This document shows, one piece after another, positions 34,186 through 44,212 of a stretch of DNA of 64,000 nt (the stretch's first letter is position 1; every line of letters begins with the position of its first letter). The stretch is from NCBI GenBank assembly GCA_016290875.1, contig JAEEVL010000005.1, positions 62,001 through 126,000 of the forward strand, read 5' to 3'. Source of the DNA: Ruminococcus sp. (GTDB lineage: Bacteria > Bacillota > Clostridia > Oscillospirales > Ruminococcaceae). Under the pieces are notes generated by a model, which was not told the DNA's origin, did not search any database, and saw nothing but the letters and a program-made list of their open reading frames with translations. The translations under genes were made by a program, and so were the position numbers.

Positions 34186-35454
34186 ATGAGAAAATTCATC
34201 AGCAAGATAGGAGCGGTCATATCATCTGCCGTACTACTGATATCGAGTGTTCCGACTGTTACGGTAAATGCAGAAGATGAACCGAAATTGCTTGCACTTG
34301 CATTTGATGACGGACCTAATACTACGACCACAAATGAAGTGCTTGATATTCTGGAACAGTATAATGCGAAAGCGACTTTCTTTTTGATAGGATTGAATAT
34401 CAATAACGAAAGTGCGAAGTCTGTTAAGCGTGCTTATGATATGGGAATGGAGATAGCCAATCATTCCAAAACACATAACAGCATGATGAATATGACCCCT
34501 GATGAGATAAAGGCGGAGATAGACTATGTGGATGAAAAGGTCGAGGCGATAACAGGGGAGAAGACAAAATGCTTCCGCCCTCCGTTTATTGGTGTCAGTC
34601 AGACTATGTATGATAATATCGATATACCGTTCATTTATGGTGCTGATACACAAGACTATATGGAACAGGTCGATGCAAATGAACGAGCAGAAAAAATTCT
34701 GAAATATGCAAAAGACGGTACTATATATCTTATGCATGATTCCGCCGGAAACGATCAGACAGTTGAGGCATTGAAAATAGCTCTGCCCAAACTTGTGGAG
34801 CAGGGATATGAGTTTGTTACGATATCCGAGCTGTTTGAAAGACAAGGAGAAGCTCCCAAAAAGAATATACTGTATTCAAGCGTTACAAAATATCCGTGCA
34901 AAGGATATTCGCTTTATCAGGAAATAGATTCAGGAAATGATAAGATATTACTGGATATAGACACGCTGAAAAAACTTGGCGATAAATATGCGGTAGAACT
35001 GAACTATGTAAGCTCTACAGGAAATCCGCCTGTTATAGCACTCCAGCGGTGGACAAGCGAACCTTCGCTATGGCACGCTGTACAGCCGTCATATTTTAAC
35101 GGCGATAAAGCGGTATTTCTTGCATCGGATATTCAGTCCGCCTTTGATGAACTTGGAATAGACTACAGTGACATTGACGGCGTTTCCATATCACCCTACG
35201 GCGGTACGCTTACAGCCTCGGATATAAAGCTGTTGGTGAAATCGGGAAGTAAAGAAAGCGTTCGCGGCGATGTTAATTCCGACGGTGAATTCAATGTTTC
35301 TGACCTTGTTCTGCTGCAAAAGTGGCTGCTGGCTGTTCCTGATACTGAGTTAAAAGACTGGAGAGCTGCTGATCTTTGTCAGGATAACCGACTGAATGTA
35401 TTTGATCTGTGCCTGATGAAAAGAGAGCTTATAGCAAAAAAACAAACATCTTAA
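34186..35454 (+). CDS. CE4 polysaccharide deacetylase with C-terminal dockerin
   Basis: The protein has 422 residues. A signal peptide (to about 29) is followed by a NodB domain (about 33-220) with AFDDGPN (catalytic Asp41/metal Asp42), the HSKTH metal pair, FRPPF and LMHDS. A beta-rich linker domain follows (about 230-355), then a type I dockerin (about 362-420; GDVNSDGEFN and NRLNVFDLCLMKREL). It removes acetyl groups from xylan, chitin-like polymers or peptidoglycan; the dockerin implies attachment to a cohesin scaffold and hence plant-wall xylan as substrate. A GAGGTGACTAAAT leader precedes the ATG. It is the first gene of the dockerin island. Confidence 0.93.
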   Translation: MRKFISKIGAVISSAVLLISSVPTVTVNAEDEPKLLALAFDDGPNTTTTNEVLDILEQYNAKATFFLIGLNINNESAKSVKRAYDMGMEIANHSKTHNSMMNMTPDEIKAEIDYVDEKVEAITGEKTKCFRPPFIGVSQTMYDNIDIPFIYGADTQDYMEQVDANERAEKILKYAKDGTIYLMHDSAGNDQTVEALKIALPKLVEQGYEFVTISELFERQGEAPKKNILYSSVTKYPCKGYSLYQEIDSGNDKILLDIDTLKKLGDKYAVELNYVSSTGNPPVIALQRWTSEPSLWHAVQPSYFNGDKAVFLASDIQSAFDELGIDYSDIDGVSISPYGGTLTASDIKLLVKSGSKESVRGDVNSDGEFNVSDLVLLQKWLLAVPDTELKDWRAADLCQDNRLNVFDLCLMKRELIAKKQTS

Positions 35455-35470
35455 AATAATATATGAAAAG

Positions 35471-35500
35471 AGCCTTGCCCTCAATGGGGCAGGGCTTATT
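35471..35500 (+). terminator. Terminator after the CE4-dockerin gene
   Basis: AGCCTTGCCC and GGGGCAGGGCT pair around a short loop, followed by TATTGTAT. Confidence 0.7.
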
Positions 35501-35511
35501 GTATGTAGCTA

Positions 35512-35778
35512 ATGATAAAACAGCACTCCGGTGCTTTTTTAGGTGAAAAATCAGCGTTGAAACTCAAGAGTTTCTTAGACGGCTTTGAATATGCAATGAT
35601 TTTATGCAATAATGAGGGCTTTACTGAAAGTTATGCTGATTTTAAAAAATGGTTTGAAATAAAACACAACATCAGAACCACCGAATCATGGTATGATTAT
35701 TTGATAAGACATTATGATGACGTTAAGGCGTTTGATGTGTTTTTCAGCGAAGCAGAAGAATTCTATAAACTTAATTAG
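35512..35778 (+). CDS. Small hypothetical protein, possibly decayed at its 5' end
   Basis: The protein has 88 residues, AT-rich, soluble and aromatic-rich (KKWFEIKHNIRTTESWYDYLIRHYDD). No family is recognised. There is no clear ribosome-binding site before the ATG and it begins right after the terminator of the CE4 gene, so it may be a 3' remnant of a longer gene or a late small gene. The codons fit other AT-rich accessory genes here. Confidence 0.5.
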   Translation: MIKQHSGAFLGEKSALKLKSFLDGFEYAMILCNNEGFTESYADFKKWFEIKHNIRTTESWYDYLIRHYDDVKAFDVFFSEAEEFYKLN

Positions 35779-35867
35779 AGAAGCTAAAACTATGTATTGA
35801 AAGTCCGGGAAAAAGAAATGAAAATAGACGATTTAGATTATGTTAACATTAGTGCTCGTCAATATTG

Positions 35868-36174
35868 AATACTCTAAACAGGCGTTCCTTCTTTTTGAGG
35901 GGACGCTTTTATTTTATTGAAGGTGAAAGTGGCATATTTCCGTTATGTTGAACGGGGAAGTCAGCGGGATTATCGTTAATGATGAAATGGTTGTTGGATA
36001 AGAAGTGTTGTGTATGATGAGGCTCCATATCAGCTAACATTCCGTATTATGTCAGTCAAATTGTTCAAAATGCTATTGAAACAACAATAATCTCATGCTA
36101 TCATATAAGTGATAGGAAATACTGAAGAAATTGTACAGGGAGTGAAGTATCCGTTCTACAGACACTTTCTCCTT
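35868..36174 (+). repeat. About 300-bp leader repeat, copy 2
   Basis: It matches 33723-34037, including the hairpin unit, the promoter and the GGGAGTGAAGT hairpin. It sits upstream of the DUF6055-like dockerin gene, giving it almost the same leader as the CE4 gene. 35779-35867 has no gene. Confidence 0.85.
36076..36104 (+). promoter_or_regulatory. Promoter in leader repeat 2
   Basis: TTGAAA (36076-36081) and TATCAT (36099-36104) are separated by 17 bases, about 135 bases before the start codon. Confidence 0.65.
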
Positions 36175-36239
36175 TGGCGATATGAGAAAACAGAGAAAAT
36201 GGTTAAGGGAATATCATAATAATAACGGAGGGATAATAA

Positions 36240-38996
36240 ATGTTCAGATCAGCAAGAAAAACAACATCGGCCGTATTGGCTGCGGCGCTGTCATTCAGCA
36301 CAGTCCCGTTAGCTGCCTGCATCGAAACTGCTGATGCGGCTGATACCTTAATGACGAGGGATATATGGTGCACGAACGATGATGTCAACCGCTGGGAATC
36401 AGAACATTTTCAGTTCATATGGGGAAAAAACGGCGCTGATTCAGCGAAGGTAACACAGCAGTTCCTCGAGGAAAACGCTAAAAACCTTGAAGCCTGCTGG
36501 GACATATATATGAACGATCTCTCCATGGAAGCACCGACACAGTCGGTGAATATGGCTTTGCGTGACGGAAACAAGTACAAGGTCAATTTCTATATATCCG
36601 GCACAGGTCTTAAACCATTCGCCGACGACTGGGCATATATGGGCTATGACAGTCAGGGCTATGCCTTCATGTTCTGCTGCGTGGGAGCTATGCAGAATTC
36701 ACCCAATCCCTCATGGGTGCTGCCGCACGAGTTCGGCCATGTTGTCACAGCTCATCAGCGCGGATGGAATGAGAACAAATATGTATCCTCCTGGTGGGAG
36801 GCAATCGCCAACTGGTACCGTGAGCAGTTTCTCTACTCCGACTATTACAGCAAGCAGTGGGGAAATATAACCGGCATAACAGACTACTTCGAGACGTATA
36901 TGAAGAATCTCTGCTTCACGCCGATACTCGGCCGTGACAACTACGCTTCATGGGCTTTTTTACAGTATATCACCGAGAACCCCGATGGCCTTCCCGGATA
37001 CGGAAGCAGTTTCGTCAGAGATCTTATGCAGCAGGGCAGACGTGACGAATATCCCTATGCAGAGATAGAACGCATCTCCGGTGCAGACATGAAGGAAACT
37101 CTCGGACATTATGCAAAGAGACTGGCAACTCTTGACCTTGCCCACAAAAAAGACTATCAGGCACGTCAGAATGAGCTTCTTGCACGCGGTGAGTGGAATT
37201 GGGGTGAGATATTTACCCTCCTTGAAAACACCACCGGCAGAGAAAACTACTATACCGTTCCGACTGAAAGAGCTCCTCAGCAATTCGGTGTGAACATAGT
37301 GCCTCTCGAGGTTACGGGCAGCAGTATTTCAGTCACACTTGAGGGACTGACAAAGTCTGAAGGCGCAGACTGGAGGGCTTGTATCGCAGTAGAACAGAAG
37401 GACGGCATCACGCGCTATTCTGATCTTTTCAAGGCCGGAGAAACTATGAATATGGATTTCGGAAGCAACGACTCTGCGGCATATCTTACTGTCACAGCTA
37501 CACCTGACAGCTCAGCATGGCAGCAGACCGGCGTTCCATGGGCATACGGAACAGGTGAATTCGACGAGACTCATGCCCCGTTCCTAGGCAAGACACGTTA
37601 CCCGTGGGGAGCAACTATCACCGGTGCAGGAATAAAGCAGTCTCAGTACGATACAGTTGCCGTACACGGTTCACGTCATCCTAACGGAGGAGGATTCGTT
37701 GCTTCAACAGCTAAGGTCGAGCCATCTGTTTATGTCGGTGCTGATGCAAAGGTCTTCGGATATGCAAACGTTAGCGGTAATGCTGTTATTGACGGCTATG
37801 CTGTAGTCAGCGGAAGTGCAAGGGTATCGGGAAATGCCGTTGTAAAGGGACACGCTGTTGTTGCAGAAAATGCGGTCGTTAAGGATAATGCCATAATAGC
37901 AGATAATGCCGGCGTAATGGGTGAGGCTGTTATCTCCGGCAATGCAAGAGTTATTGAAAGCGGACTCGTTTTTAACAAGTATAAAGTAAGCGAAAATGCG
38001 ACGGTCAAGGGAGTCGCCTACTGTCTGAGCAGCGGTTCTGCAACAGGACAGGCAATGCCTGACGGCGATTACTATGATGATTCCGGCAGAACGATACAGA
38101 AAGGTTCCATATATGGCTGGACGAGCTACGATGAATATGCACAGAACCGCCCCTATACTGACGGACAGATGGCTGCTCTGGAATTTGATGTTGACAGCAC
38201 TGACATAGCAGCAGACAAGTATACATCCACATTTGGTATTACTATGGGTGATCCGGTATGGAGCGAGACTATGACTTCCGGCAAAGGAGTGCTTACATTT
38301 GACGGTTCAGAGGGACAGTTTTTACTTGCGGACAGCTCTTATGCCGCACTTCACACTGCCGAATACCAGACAGCCGTTCTCCTGCGGAGCAACAGCAGAA
38401 GTGAGCTTTTCCATTTTGGCATAGATGATAACGCTATAACGCTTTCAGCTGAAAACGGTACTGTTTCACTTTCCGGTGCCGGTCAGAGCGTGAAGATAGA
38501 TAACGCATACAAGCTTGGTGAGTGGGTAACTGTCAGCGTGCTTATTTCAGACGGAAAGGCGACTCTGAAAATCAATGACGGAAGCGAAGTGAAATCTGAG
38601 AGTGCAGAATTTACAGCTGAGCCGGTCGATGTCATCGGTACGGGTGATGTTTATCTCATAGGTGCCGGCATGAACGGCTCTATGGACTATTTCCGTGTGT
38701 ATAACAAGGATGTCTCCGAAGCTGAATATTACTACACAGAAAAAGAAAACATTTCCGACGTGAAAGTTTCCGGATATATCGGTGACCTCAACAGCGACGG
38801 AAAAATAAATGTGTTTGATCTCATATACATGAAAAAGGCAGTTATTGATAGATCACTCATCAGCAGTAAAAGCATATTCGCAGCAGCTGATGTGAACGGT
38901 GACAACGAGATAAGCATTGCAGACCTCGTTCTGATGCAGAATCATCTCCTCGGCAGGAATAAAAGCTTTCCGGCTGGTGCAACTTATACTGTCTGA
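36240..38996 (+). CDS. DUF6055-like metallopeptidase with beta-helix, LamG-like and dockerin domains
   Basis: The protein has 918 residues. A signal peptide (to about 34) is followed by a zinc-peptidase-like domain resembling DUF6055 (HEFGH at 163-167, with an aromatic WWEAIANWYREQF block after it). A beta-sandwich part follows (about 345-420), then an array of hexapeptide-type turns (VSGNAVI, about 490-600) forming a left-handed beta-helix. A concanavalin-like domain (about 640-840) and a dockerin (GDLNSDGKINVFDLIYMKKAV ... DVNGDNEISIADLVLMQNHLL) complete it. The role is unknown: perhaps glycoprotein cleavage within a cellulosome. CGGAGGG precedes the ATG. It is the intact member of a family with decayed copies at 41704 and 45017. 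Confidence 0.86.
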   Translation: MFRSARKTTSAVLAAALSFSTVPLAACIETADAADTLMTRDIWCTNDDVNRWESEHFQFIWGKNGADSAKVTQQFLEENAKNLEACWDIYMNDLSMEAPTQSVNMALRDGNKYKVNFYISGTGLKPFADDWAYMGYDSQGYAFMFCCVGAMQNSPNPSWVLPHEFGHVVTAHQRGWNENKYVSSWWEAIANWYREQFLYSDYYSKQWGNITGITDYFETYMKNLCFTPILGRDNYASWAFLQYITENPDGLPGYGSSFVRDLMQQGRRDEYPYAEIERISGADMKETLGHYAKRLATLDLAHKKDYQARQNELLARGEWNWGEIFTLLENTTGRENYYTVPTERAPQQFGVNIVPLEVTGSSISVTLEGLTKSEGADWRACIAVEQKDGITRYSDLFKAGETMNMDFGSNDSAAYLTVTATPDSSAWQQTGVPWAYGTGEFDETHAPFLGKTRYPWGATITGAGIKQSQYDTVAVHGSRHPNGGGFVASTAKVEPSVYVGADAKVFGYANVSGNAVIDGYAVVSGSARVSGNAVVKGHAVVAENAVVKDNAIIADNAGVMGEAVISGNARVIESGLVFNKYKVSENATVKGVAYCLSSGSATGQAMPDGDYYDDSGRTIQKGSIYGWTSYDEYAQNRPYTDGQMAALEFDVDSTDIAADKYTSTFGITMGDPVWSETMTSGKGVLTFDGSEGQFLLADSSYAALHTAEYQTAVLLRSNSRSELFHFGIDDNAITLSAENGTVSLSGAGQSVKIDNAYKLGEWVTVSVLISDGKATLKINDGSEVKSESAEFTAEPVDVIGTGDVYLIGAGMNGSMDYFRVYNKDVSEAEYYYTEKENISDVKVSGYIGDLNSDGKINVFDLIYMKKAVIDRSLISSKSIFAAADVNGDNEISIADLVLMQNHLLGRNKSFPAGATYTV

Positions 38997-39051
38997 AATA
39001 TAAATACTACTATCATTCATTCATCTCCTTATAATACTCCAAAGGGGGAAG

Positions 39052-39087
39052 GGCCATCGCAGCTGTTTGTCTGTGATGGCTCTTTCT
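39052..39087 (+). terminator. Terminator after the DUF6055-like gene
   Basis: GGCCATCGCAG and CTGTGATGGCTC form the stem and TTTCT follows. Confidence 0.75.
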
Positions 39088-39244
39088 GCTGCCTTGCGTA
39101 CCATAGGGCAGTATGCTGATAAAAAATGATTATGCATTATGTAAGCAATGATATGAAAAATGTCGTTGTAATTAACTTCCCGGTATGGTATTATCTAAGT
39201 AATAAAGGTTAATCCGTATCGTTTGTTCTGAAAGGAGTATGATC

Positions 39245-41560
39245 ATGAAATTGAAACATCGTATTATCAGTCTGACTGCATCAGCTGCCATTTCATTTGG
39301 TTCTTTTCAGTTGACAGCACCTATGGAGAATGTCAGTGCTGCCGGAGCAGATACTTTCAGCTTCCCTGTACAGGAGTTCCGCTTAGGCATTGGTGATACT
39401 GACCGCAGCATTACATTATCCGGAAATGATAAAGGCGACTATCTGAGCAGCAATACGTTTTCAGGAAAACGTTCTCAGAAATTCTATCTCAATTACATAA
39501 GTAAGGGCGTTTATGAGATCGCCAGCTCGGAAACAGGCTATGTTATCACCGATGATAACGGGGTTGCTGTTATTCAGCCTGATACTGATGCTGATAATCA
39601 GCGTTGGAATATTGAAAGCGTGGAGAAAGATTTTGAAGGCTATGCTCTTTATTATAGGATCACAAGTATTGCTGACAGTTCTGCAGCTCTGACATTCGAG
39701 CCCGAAAGCAATTCAATTGCGGTCGAGTCGTACAAGGCTGACATTTATCAGAAATATCGTCTGAATCTTGACGGTCTTGAGGGATTTGCAGCTGAATCCT
39801 ATATAAACGGCAAAATGAAAGCAGGTACTGTCGGCGGTCTTCTCGGTGAGACAGTTTTTTGCGACAGCGTGGAAAAAGTCGTTGCTGCTCTTGACAGCAA
39901 TGAGCCGAAAACAGTTGTTGTAACAAAAGATCTTGACTTTGTGAAGCAGAGCAAGGAGAAGCAGCGTATCCGGGATGATAAAACGCTTGTAGGTTCTTAT
40001 GCAGCAAATACCATTACGGATTCTCTGCTTAGAAATGATGACTTCTGGGGCAAGGATGACCGTCCGTCTCAGAACATCGTTATCCGGAATGTACATTTTA
40101 ACGGCAAATACCTTAACAGCAACGGTTCAGGTCAGCTTTTCCTGCAATTTTACGGAGTACGCAATCTCTGGCTCGACCACAACAGTTTCAGTGCAGAATT
40201 CGCACAAGACAAGGACAATGAGGTCGGCAAATTCGTGTGGATAAATACTCCCTCGGAAAGTTGGTCTGACGGGGTGTATAACGCTTATAATCCCGACTAC
40301 ATAACCGCCTCATACAACAGCTTTCTCAATCGCTACTGGACATTTGCGTTCGGTTCACAGAACAAAGATACATCACGTCTGCATACAACTCTTATGTTCA
40401 ACAAGTGGGAACAGTGCTCAAGAAGATGTCCGCAGTATTCCAATGGCTATGACCATAATTATAACAACTATCATACCGTCTCGAACGGCGGCAATCCGAA
40501 CAAGTCATCTCAGGTCATAGGCGGTGAGGGCAGCCGCGTTATCAATGAAAACTGTCTGTTTGAAGGATACATTGGCAATGAGCTTGATCCTGACCGCAAC
40601 TCCTGTCTTAGCTTTACTGATTCGGGCAGCTATACTGCAAATTCCCCCTCATCAGCTCCATCACCCATTAGCTTCAGGAACCACAACACAAATTCGTGGA
40701 ATGCAGAGGAATGCTACGGCTATCATCTTATAGCTGCATATAATGGGAAAAAAGACCTTAAATCTTTCTGTAACAGCTATTCCGGCGCCTGGGATTCTTT
40801 CAGCAGGATAAAGTATATCACTGATGCTGAGTGTGCAGAATATGTTCAGAAAACGATTTCGCAGCCTAATCTGAAACATATTGAAGTAGGTGATGCTCCT
40901 GTTTATGGAAAAAACGGAGCAGTTATGGACACGGAAAAAACTTATACTATACGAAATGTCAACAGCGGTCTCTATCTTGCAAACGGCGGAGCTTCTGCAG
41001 AAGCCGGTCTGGATTTGACGCAGAATACTGATCCGGACGGCTGGAAACTTGAAGATGCAGGGAACGGATATTACAGGATATATTCTCAGAGCGGCAACGG
41101 CAAACCATATCTGCTTAACATATCAGCCGGCTCGAAGGATAATGGTACAAGTGCTGAAATATGGACAGAAGCTGGTACTGATTCACAGCTTTTCAAGTTC
41201 GTCCCAAATGCGGATGGTTCATATACTATTACCACTATGGTCACAAAAGACAGATCCGCACTCGGTGTAGTGGCTGCCTCCAAGGACGTTGGAGCCGCAG
41301 TTGTACAGTGGGAGTGTAACGAATCCAACGACCAGAAATGGTATGTAGAAGTAAAGACAGAAAATATTATAGGCGATGTCAATTCAGATGGCAGCTTCAA
41401 CATCGCCGATGTTGTTGCAATGCAGAACTGGCTGCTTTCAAAACCTAACGCTGTACTTGTAAACTGGAAGGCAGGCGACCTCTGCGAAGATAACAAGCTC
41501 AATGTTTTTGACTTTATATTGATGAAAAAGCTGCTCCTTGCAGGGAGACAGCCGGTATAG
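39245..41560 (+). CDS. PL1 pectate lyase with two ricin-type domains and dockerin
   Basis: The protein has 771 residues. A signal peptide (to about 33) is followed by a ricin-like beta-trefoil (about 40-175), then a PL1 parallel beta-helix (about 190-540) with IVIRNVHFNG, LWLDHNSFS (the conserved xxDH strand), and a Tyr/His/Asn-rich active-site edge. A second ricin/CBM13-like domain follows (about 560-700) and then a dockerin (GDVNSDGSFNIADVVAMQNWL; KLNVFDFILMKKLL). It cleaves polygalacturonan by beta-elimination outside the cell. The start at 39245 is preferred over 39239 because AAAGGAG lies seven bases before it. Confidence 0.92.
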   Translation: MKLKHRIISLTASAAISFGSFQLTAPMENVSAAGADTFSFPVQEFRLGIGDTDRSITLSGNDKGDYLSSNTFSGKRSQKFYLNYISKGVYEIASSETGYVITDDNGVAVIQPDTDADNQRWNIESVEKDFEGYALYYRITSIADSSAALTFEPESNSIAVESYKADIYQKYRLNLDGLEGFAAESYINGKMKAGTVGGLLGETVFCDSVEKVVAALDSNEPKTVVVTKDLDFVKQSKEKQRIRDDKTLVGSYAANTITDSLLRNDDFWGKDDRPSQNIVIRNVHFNGKYLNSNGSGQLFLQFYGVRNLWLDHNSFSAEFAQDKDNEVGKFVWINTPSESWSDGVYNAYNPDYITASYNSFLNRYWTFAFGSQNKDTSRLHTTLMFNKWEQCSRRCPQYSNGYDHNYNNYHTVSNGGNPNKSSQVIGGEGSRVINENCLFEGYIGNELDPDRNSCLSFTDSGSYTANSPSSAPSPISFRNHNTNSWNAEECYGYHLIAAYNGKKDLKSFCNSYSGAWDSFSRIKYITDAECAEYVQKTISQPNLKHIEVGDAPVYGKNGAVMDTEKTYTIRNVNSGLYLANGGASAEAGLDLTQNTDPDGWKLEDAGNGYYRIYSQSGNGKPYLLNISAGSKDNGTSAEIWTEAGTDSQLFKFVPNADGSYTITTMVTKDRSALGVVAASKDVGAAVVQWECNESNDQKWYVEVKTENIIGDVNSDGSFNIADVVAMQNWLLSKPNAVLVNWKAGDLCEDNKLNVFDFILMKKLLLAGRQPV

Positions 41561-41652
41561 AAAAGCACGCTAAGCAGCTTCGTTTCAGCAAAAGGGTTAA
41601 GTACCAGTATATCCGGCTGCCGATCATATCAATTTCATAAGCGACTAAAAAA

Positions 41653-41690
41653 GCAGGCACTCTCATTATCGAAAGTACCTGTTTTTATTA
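41653..41690. terminator. Terminator between PL1 and the peptidase remnant
   Basis: GCAGGCACTCTC and GAAAGTACCTGT form an imperfect stem flanked by A-runs and TTTTTATT. It works for either strand and is repeated at 44966. Confidence 0.75.
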
Positions 41691-41703
41691 TTATATCAAC
41701 ACC

Positions 41704-42095
41704 TTACTTTGCTGAGAACAATTCTCTCCGCATCATGATCACATCAAACACATTAAGTCTGCCGTCAGTGACGCTGCCCTGTTTCCAGCCGTTATCATAG
41801 TACCAGCCTCCGCCGTCAACGACCGCGTGACCGCTTATGACCGCATTATTCTGTGCGGTGACATTGTTCGCAACGACTGCATAATCCTCTATGCGGACGT
41901 TGCCGGAGAGTTTTTCATTTCCGAGCACCATCGCATTTGGACCAACATACACCGAATCTGAAACTCTTGCAGTATCAGCTACCCAGCCGTCGCCGTTTGA
42001 GTGAACGTGACCTCTTCCCTTTGAGTAGCCGCCGGACTGCTGCACATCTGCACCGCTGAGCCTTATCTCATAATAGAAGAAGCTATGTTCTTCAT
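41704..42095 (-). pseudogene. Internally deleted DUF6055-like dockerin gene
   Basis: It keeps the ATG and eight codons of the signal peptide (start 42095), then jumps out of frame into the beta-helix part (YEIRLSGADVQQ...), then jumps again at about 41772 from NGWKQGSV directly to the last dockerin half (DGRLNVFDVIMMRREL). Compared with the copy at 45017, two deletions have removed the whole peptidase domain and the LamG/dockerin middle. The open frame left (about 113 codons) has no signal peptide or ribosome-binding site, so it is not expected to work. Confidence 0.88.
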
Positions 42096-42275
42096 TAATA
42101 TCCCTCCTTGAATTTGATTAACGGCTATTGCTGCCATTATTATAGCATTTAACCGAGCGAATATCAACAGGTACTTTCGCCATCTGAAGTATCTGTTCAG
42201 CGTTTATTCATCGCTGCTGTCAAACAGGTTTGTGAAGCAACTGATGATATAGTCCGTTTCAGCGTTCATGGGGCT

Positions 42276-44084
42276 TTACAGATTTGCCCGTTTATACAGT
42301 GTGACCTCAGAAAAAGTGATACTGCCGGTCTGTTCTCCGATCATGAACACTATTTCCGCGTCATCTGCAGGCTCGCTCAGATCAAATGTTTTCAGTGTTG
42401 TTTCAGTATCTGTCTCTCCGCTTGCATAGACCTTTTTCGGATCGTTAATACTGCGAACTTCATACGGGATCTTGCCTTTCAATCCCGCTGCCTTGAAACT
42501 CAGCTCATATTTGCCAGTCGGGAGAACCAAATTCGGCACATATACCGTAATTGATACCGGTGAATTGCCTGCTGCTGAGATATTGACGTTCATGGAGCGA
42601 TTCCACTCAGCATAGTAAGGCCAGGCATTTGCGCCGCTTTCAGTATCAATTGAAGATTCGAGTTTGCTATCCGCCGCAAGATCAATTCCGATCTTGTCGG
42701 AATCTCTGCCGAGGACTGACGATATCTTGTCCGCAAGCAGATATGCATTTTTCTCATGCGTCTTCGGTGAGGGATGCCAGTCTGCACCGAGTTCGTTCAT
42801 GTCCTGTACGGGCGATTGATAACAGGTTATCTTCGGATCGCCGACTTCTTTGACTGCCTCTTCGATATAAGGGTACAGTTCGGTGCATCCCATGATACCA
42901 AGTGTGCATATAATATTCGCATCCGGATTGCATTTCCTTATCTGCTTCAGAAAATCTTCGTAAAGATCCTGATATTCGACACCACGAGTTTCCAGGTCCT
43001 TTGACGCATAGGAATCATCGTTTGTGCCGAGGTTAAGCACGATCACATCAACAGGATGCTCTGAAAAATCCCATTTGGTCTGATAGTCGTTCGATTTGCC
43101 GACCATCTCATAATATGGCGGAACAAGCGAATCAGTGTTCTTTGTGCCGTCATTTGTATAGCCGGAAACAATTCCGTGACCGCTGTAACATACCGCGCTG
43201 TAATCAGCATCAAGAAGCTGTGCTGTCAGATAAGCATAGGACAGTGTGAAATTCTCGGTCGCTGTCGAGAAGTTTTCATACTGCGATCCTGCTTCAACAC
43301 CGTATGCACAGGTGATCGAATCACCGATAAACTCGATCGACAGATCTTTTTTCGGCGTCGGCTTAACAGGAGTCGATGAGGATGACGTAACTGTGAGAGA
43401 CTTCACACCAATGCAGCCGTTATTGGCTTCTGAAAGATGAATGATCTTTACTGTGGCGATTCGGGAGGATGTTCCGCTGAACAGCTTGACTGTCTGCTCT
43501 TTTTCTCCCATTACAACATCTTTGACAAGCTCCCCGTCAACATAAACACCGTAGCGCGGACGGTATTTTTCATCGGAATTGATGCCGCTGTCACCGCAGA
43601 TCGTCACGCTCGCTTCCGTTCCGGTAACGGTGAACTCAGCAGCCGAACCGCTGTGGACCAGCCAGGTTATGCCGTCTGTTTTCTGCGTTCTTCCAAGGAG
43701 CTTTGCATTATTTTCTGACACAGGGATCGTCAGAGTATTTAAAGCACCCGGTTTTTCAGCAAAGAGCGCTCTCTTCATCAGACACAGATCAAACACATTC
43801 AATCTGTCATCATCGCAGAAATCAGCTGCTTTCCAGTTAGGAAGCTCTGTATTCGGAGCGGCAAGCAGCCATTTTTGGAACAGCACAACATCTGCTATAT
43901 TAAAACTTCCGTCATTATTTACGTCGCCTTTGATGTTTTCATCTGAAATGTGGGAATCAGTTAACGATCCGGCATAAACTGTCTGCTGAGTCTGAGAGTT
44001 AAAACTCAGCGCTCCGAATGTCATCGAAAAAGCCATGAGTCCTGTAAGGATACAGGCCGTGCCCTTGAATTTTTTGTTTTTCAT
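42276..44084 (-). CDS. CE2-type carbohydrate esterase with N-terminal dockerin
   Basis: The protein has 602 residues. A signal peptide (to about 38) is followed by a dockerin at 53-108 (GDVNNDGSFN; DRLNVFDLCLMKRALF), unusual in being N-terminal. A CE2 jelly-roll (about 115-235) precedes an SGNH hydrolase domain (about 248-450): GDSITCAYG with nucleophile near Ser256, the GTND block, and DWHPSPKTH. A C-terminal beta-sandwich (about 455-600) resembles a carbohydrate-binding module. It deacetylates plant polysaccharides, probably on the cellulosome. AGGAGG precedes the ATG. It is the only intact CE2 of the duplicated block. Confidence 0.92.
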   Translation of the reverse strand: MKNKKFKGTACILTGLMAFSMTFGALSFNSQTQQTVYAGSLTDSHISDENIKGDVNNDGSFNIADVVLFQKWLLAAPNTELPNWKAADFCDDDRLNVFDLCLMKRALFAEKPGALNTLTIPVSENNAKLLGRTQKTDGITWLVHSGSAAEFTVTGTEASVTICGDSGINSDEKYRPRYGVYVDGELVKDVVMGEKEQTVKLFSGTSSRIATVKIIHLSEANNGCIGVKSLTVTSSSSTPVKPTPKKDLSIEFIGDSITCAYGVEAGSQYENFSTATENFTLSYAYLTAQLLDADYSAVCYSGHGIVSGYTNDGTKNTDSLVPPYYEMVGKSNDYQTKWDFSEHPVDVIVLNLGTNDDSYASKDLETRGVEYQDLYEDFLKQIRKCNPDANIICTLGIMGCTELYPYIEEAVKEVGDPKITCYQSPVQDMNELGADWHPSPKTHEKNAYLLADKISSVLGRDSDKIGIDLAADSKLESSIDTESGANAWPYYAEWNRSMNVNISAAGNSPVSITVYVPNLVLPTGKYELSFKAAGLKGKIPYEVRSINDPKKVYASGETDTETTLKTFDLSEPADDAEIVFMIGEQTGSITFSEVTLYKRANL

Positions 44085-44212
44085 TTCAGTAACCTCCTAT
44101 TATTTTTTATCCACTGTATTTTATTATATACTATTTATTGCTCTTTTGAAATATCATTTCGCACAATAATACTTACAATTTGAATAAAATTCACAGGAGG
44201 CATATATATAAG

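Noticed and set aside
37700..38000. Short-period DNA repeats in the DUF6055-like gene
   Set aside because: They encode hexapeptide turns of a beta-helix, not a DNA-level repeat array.
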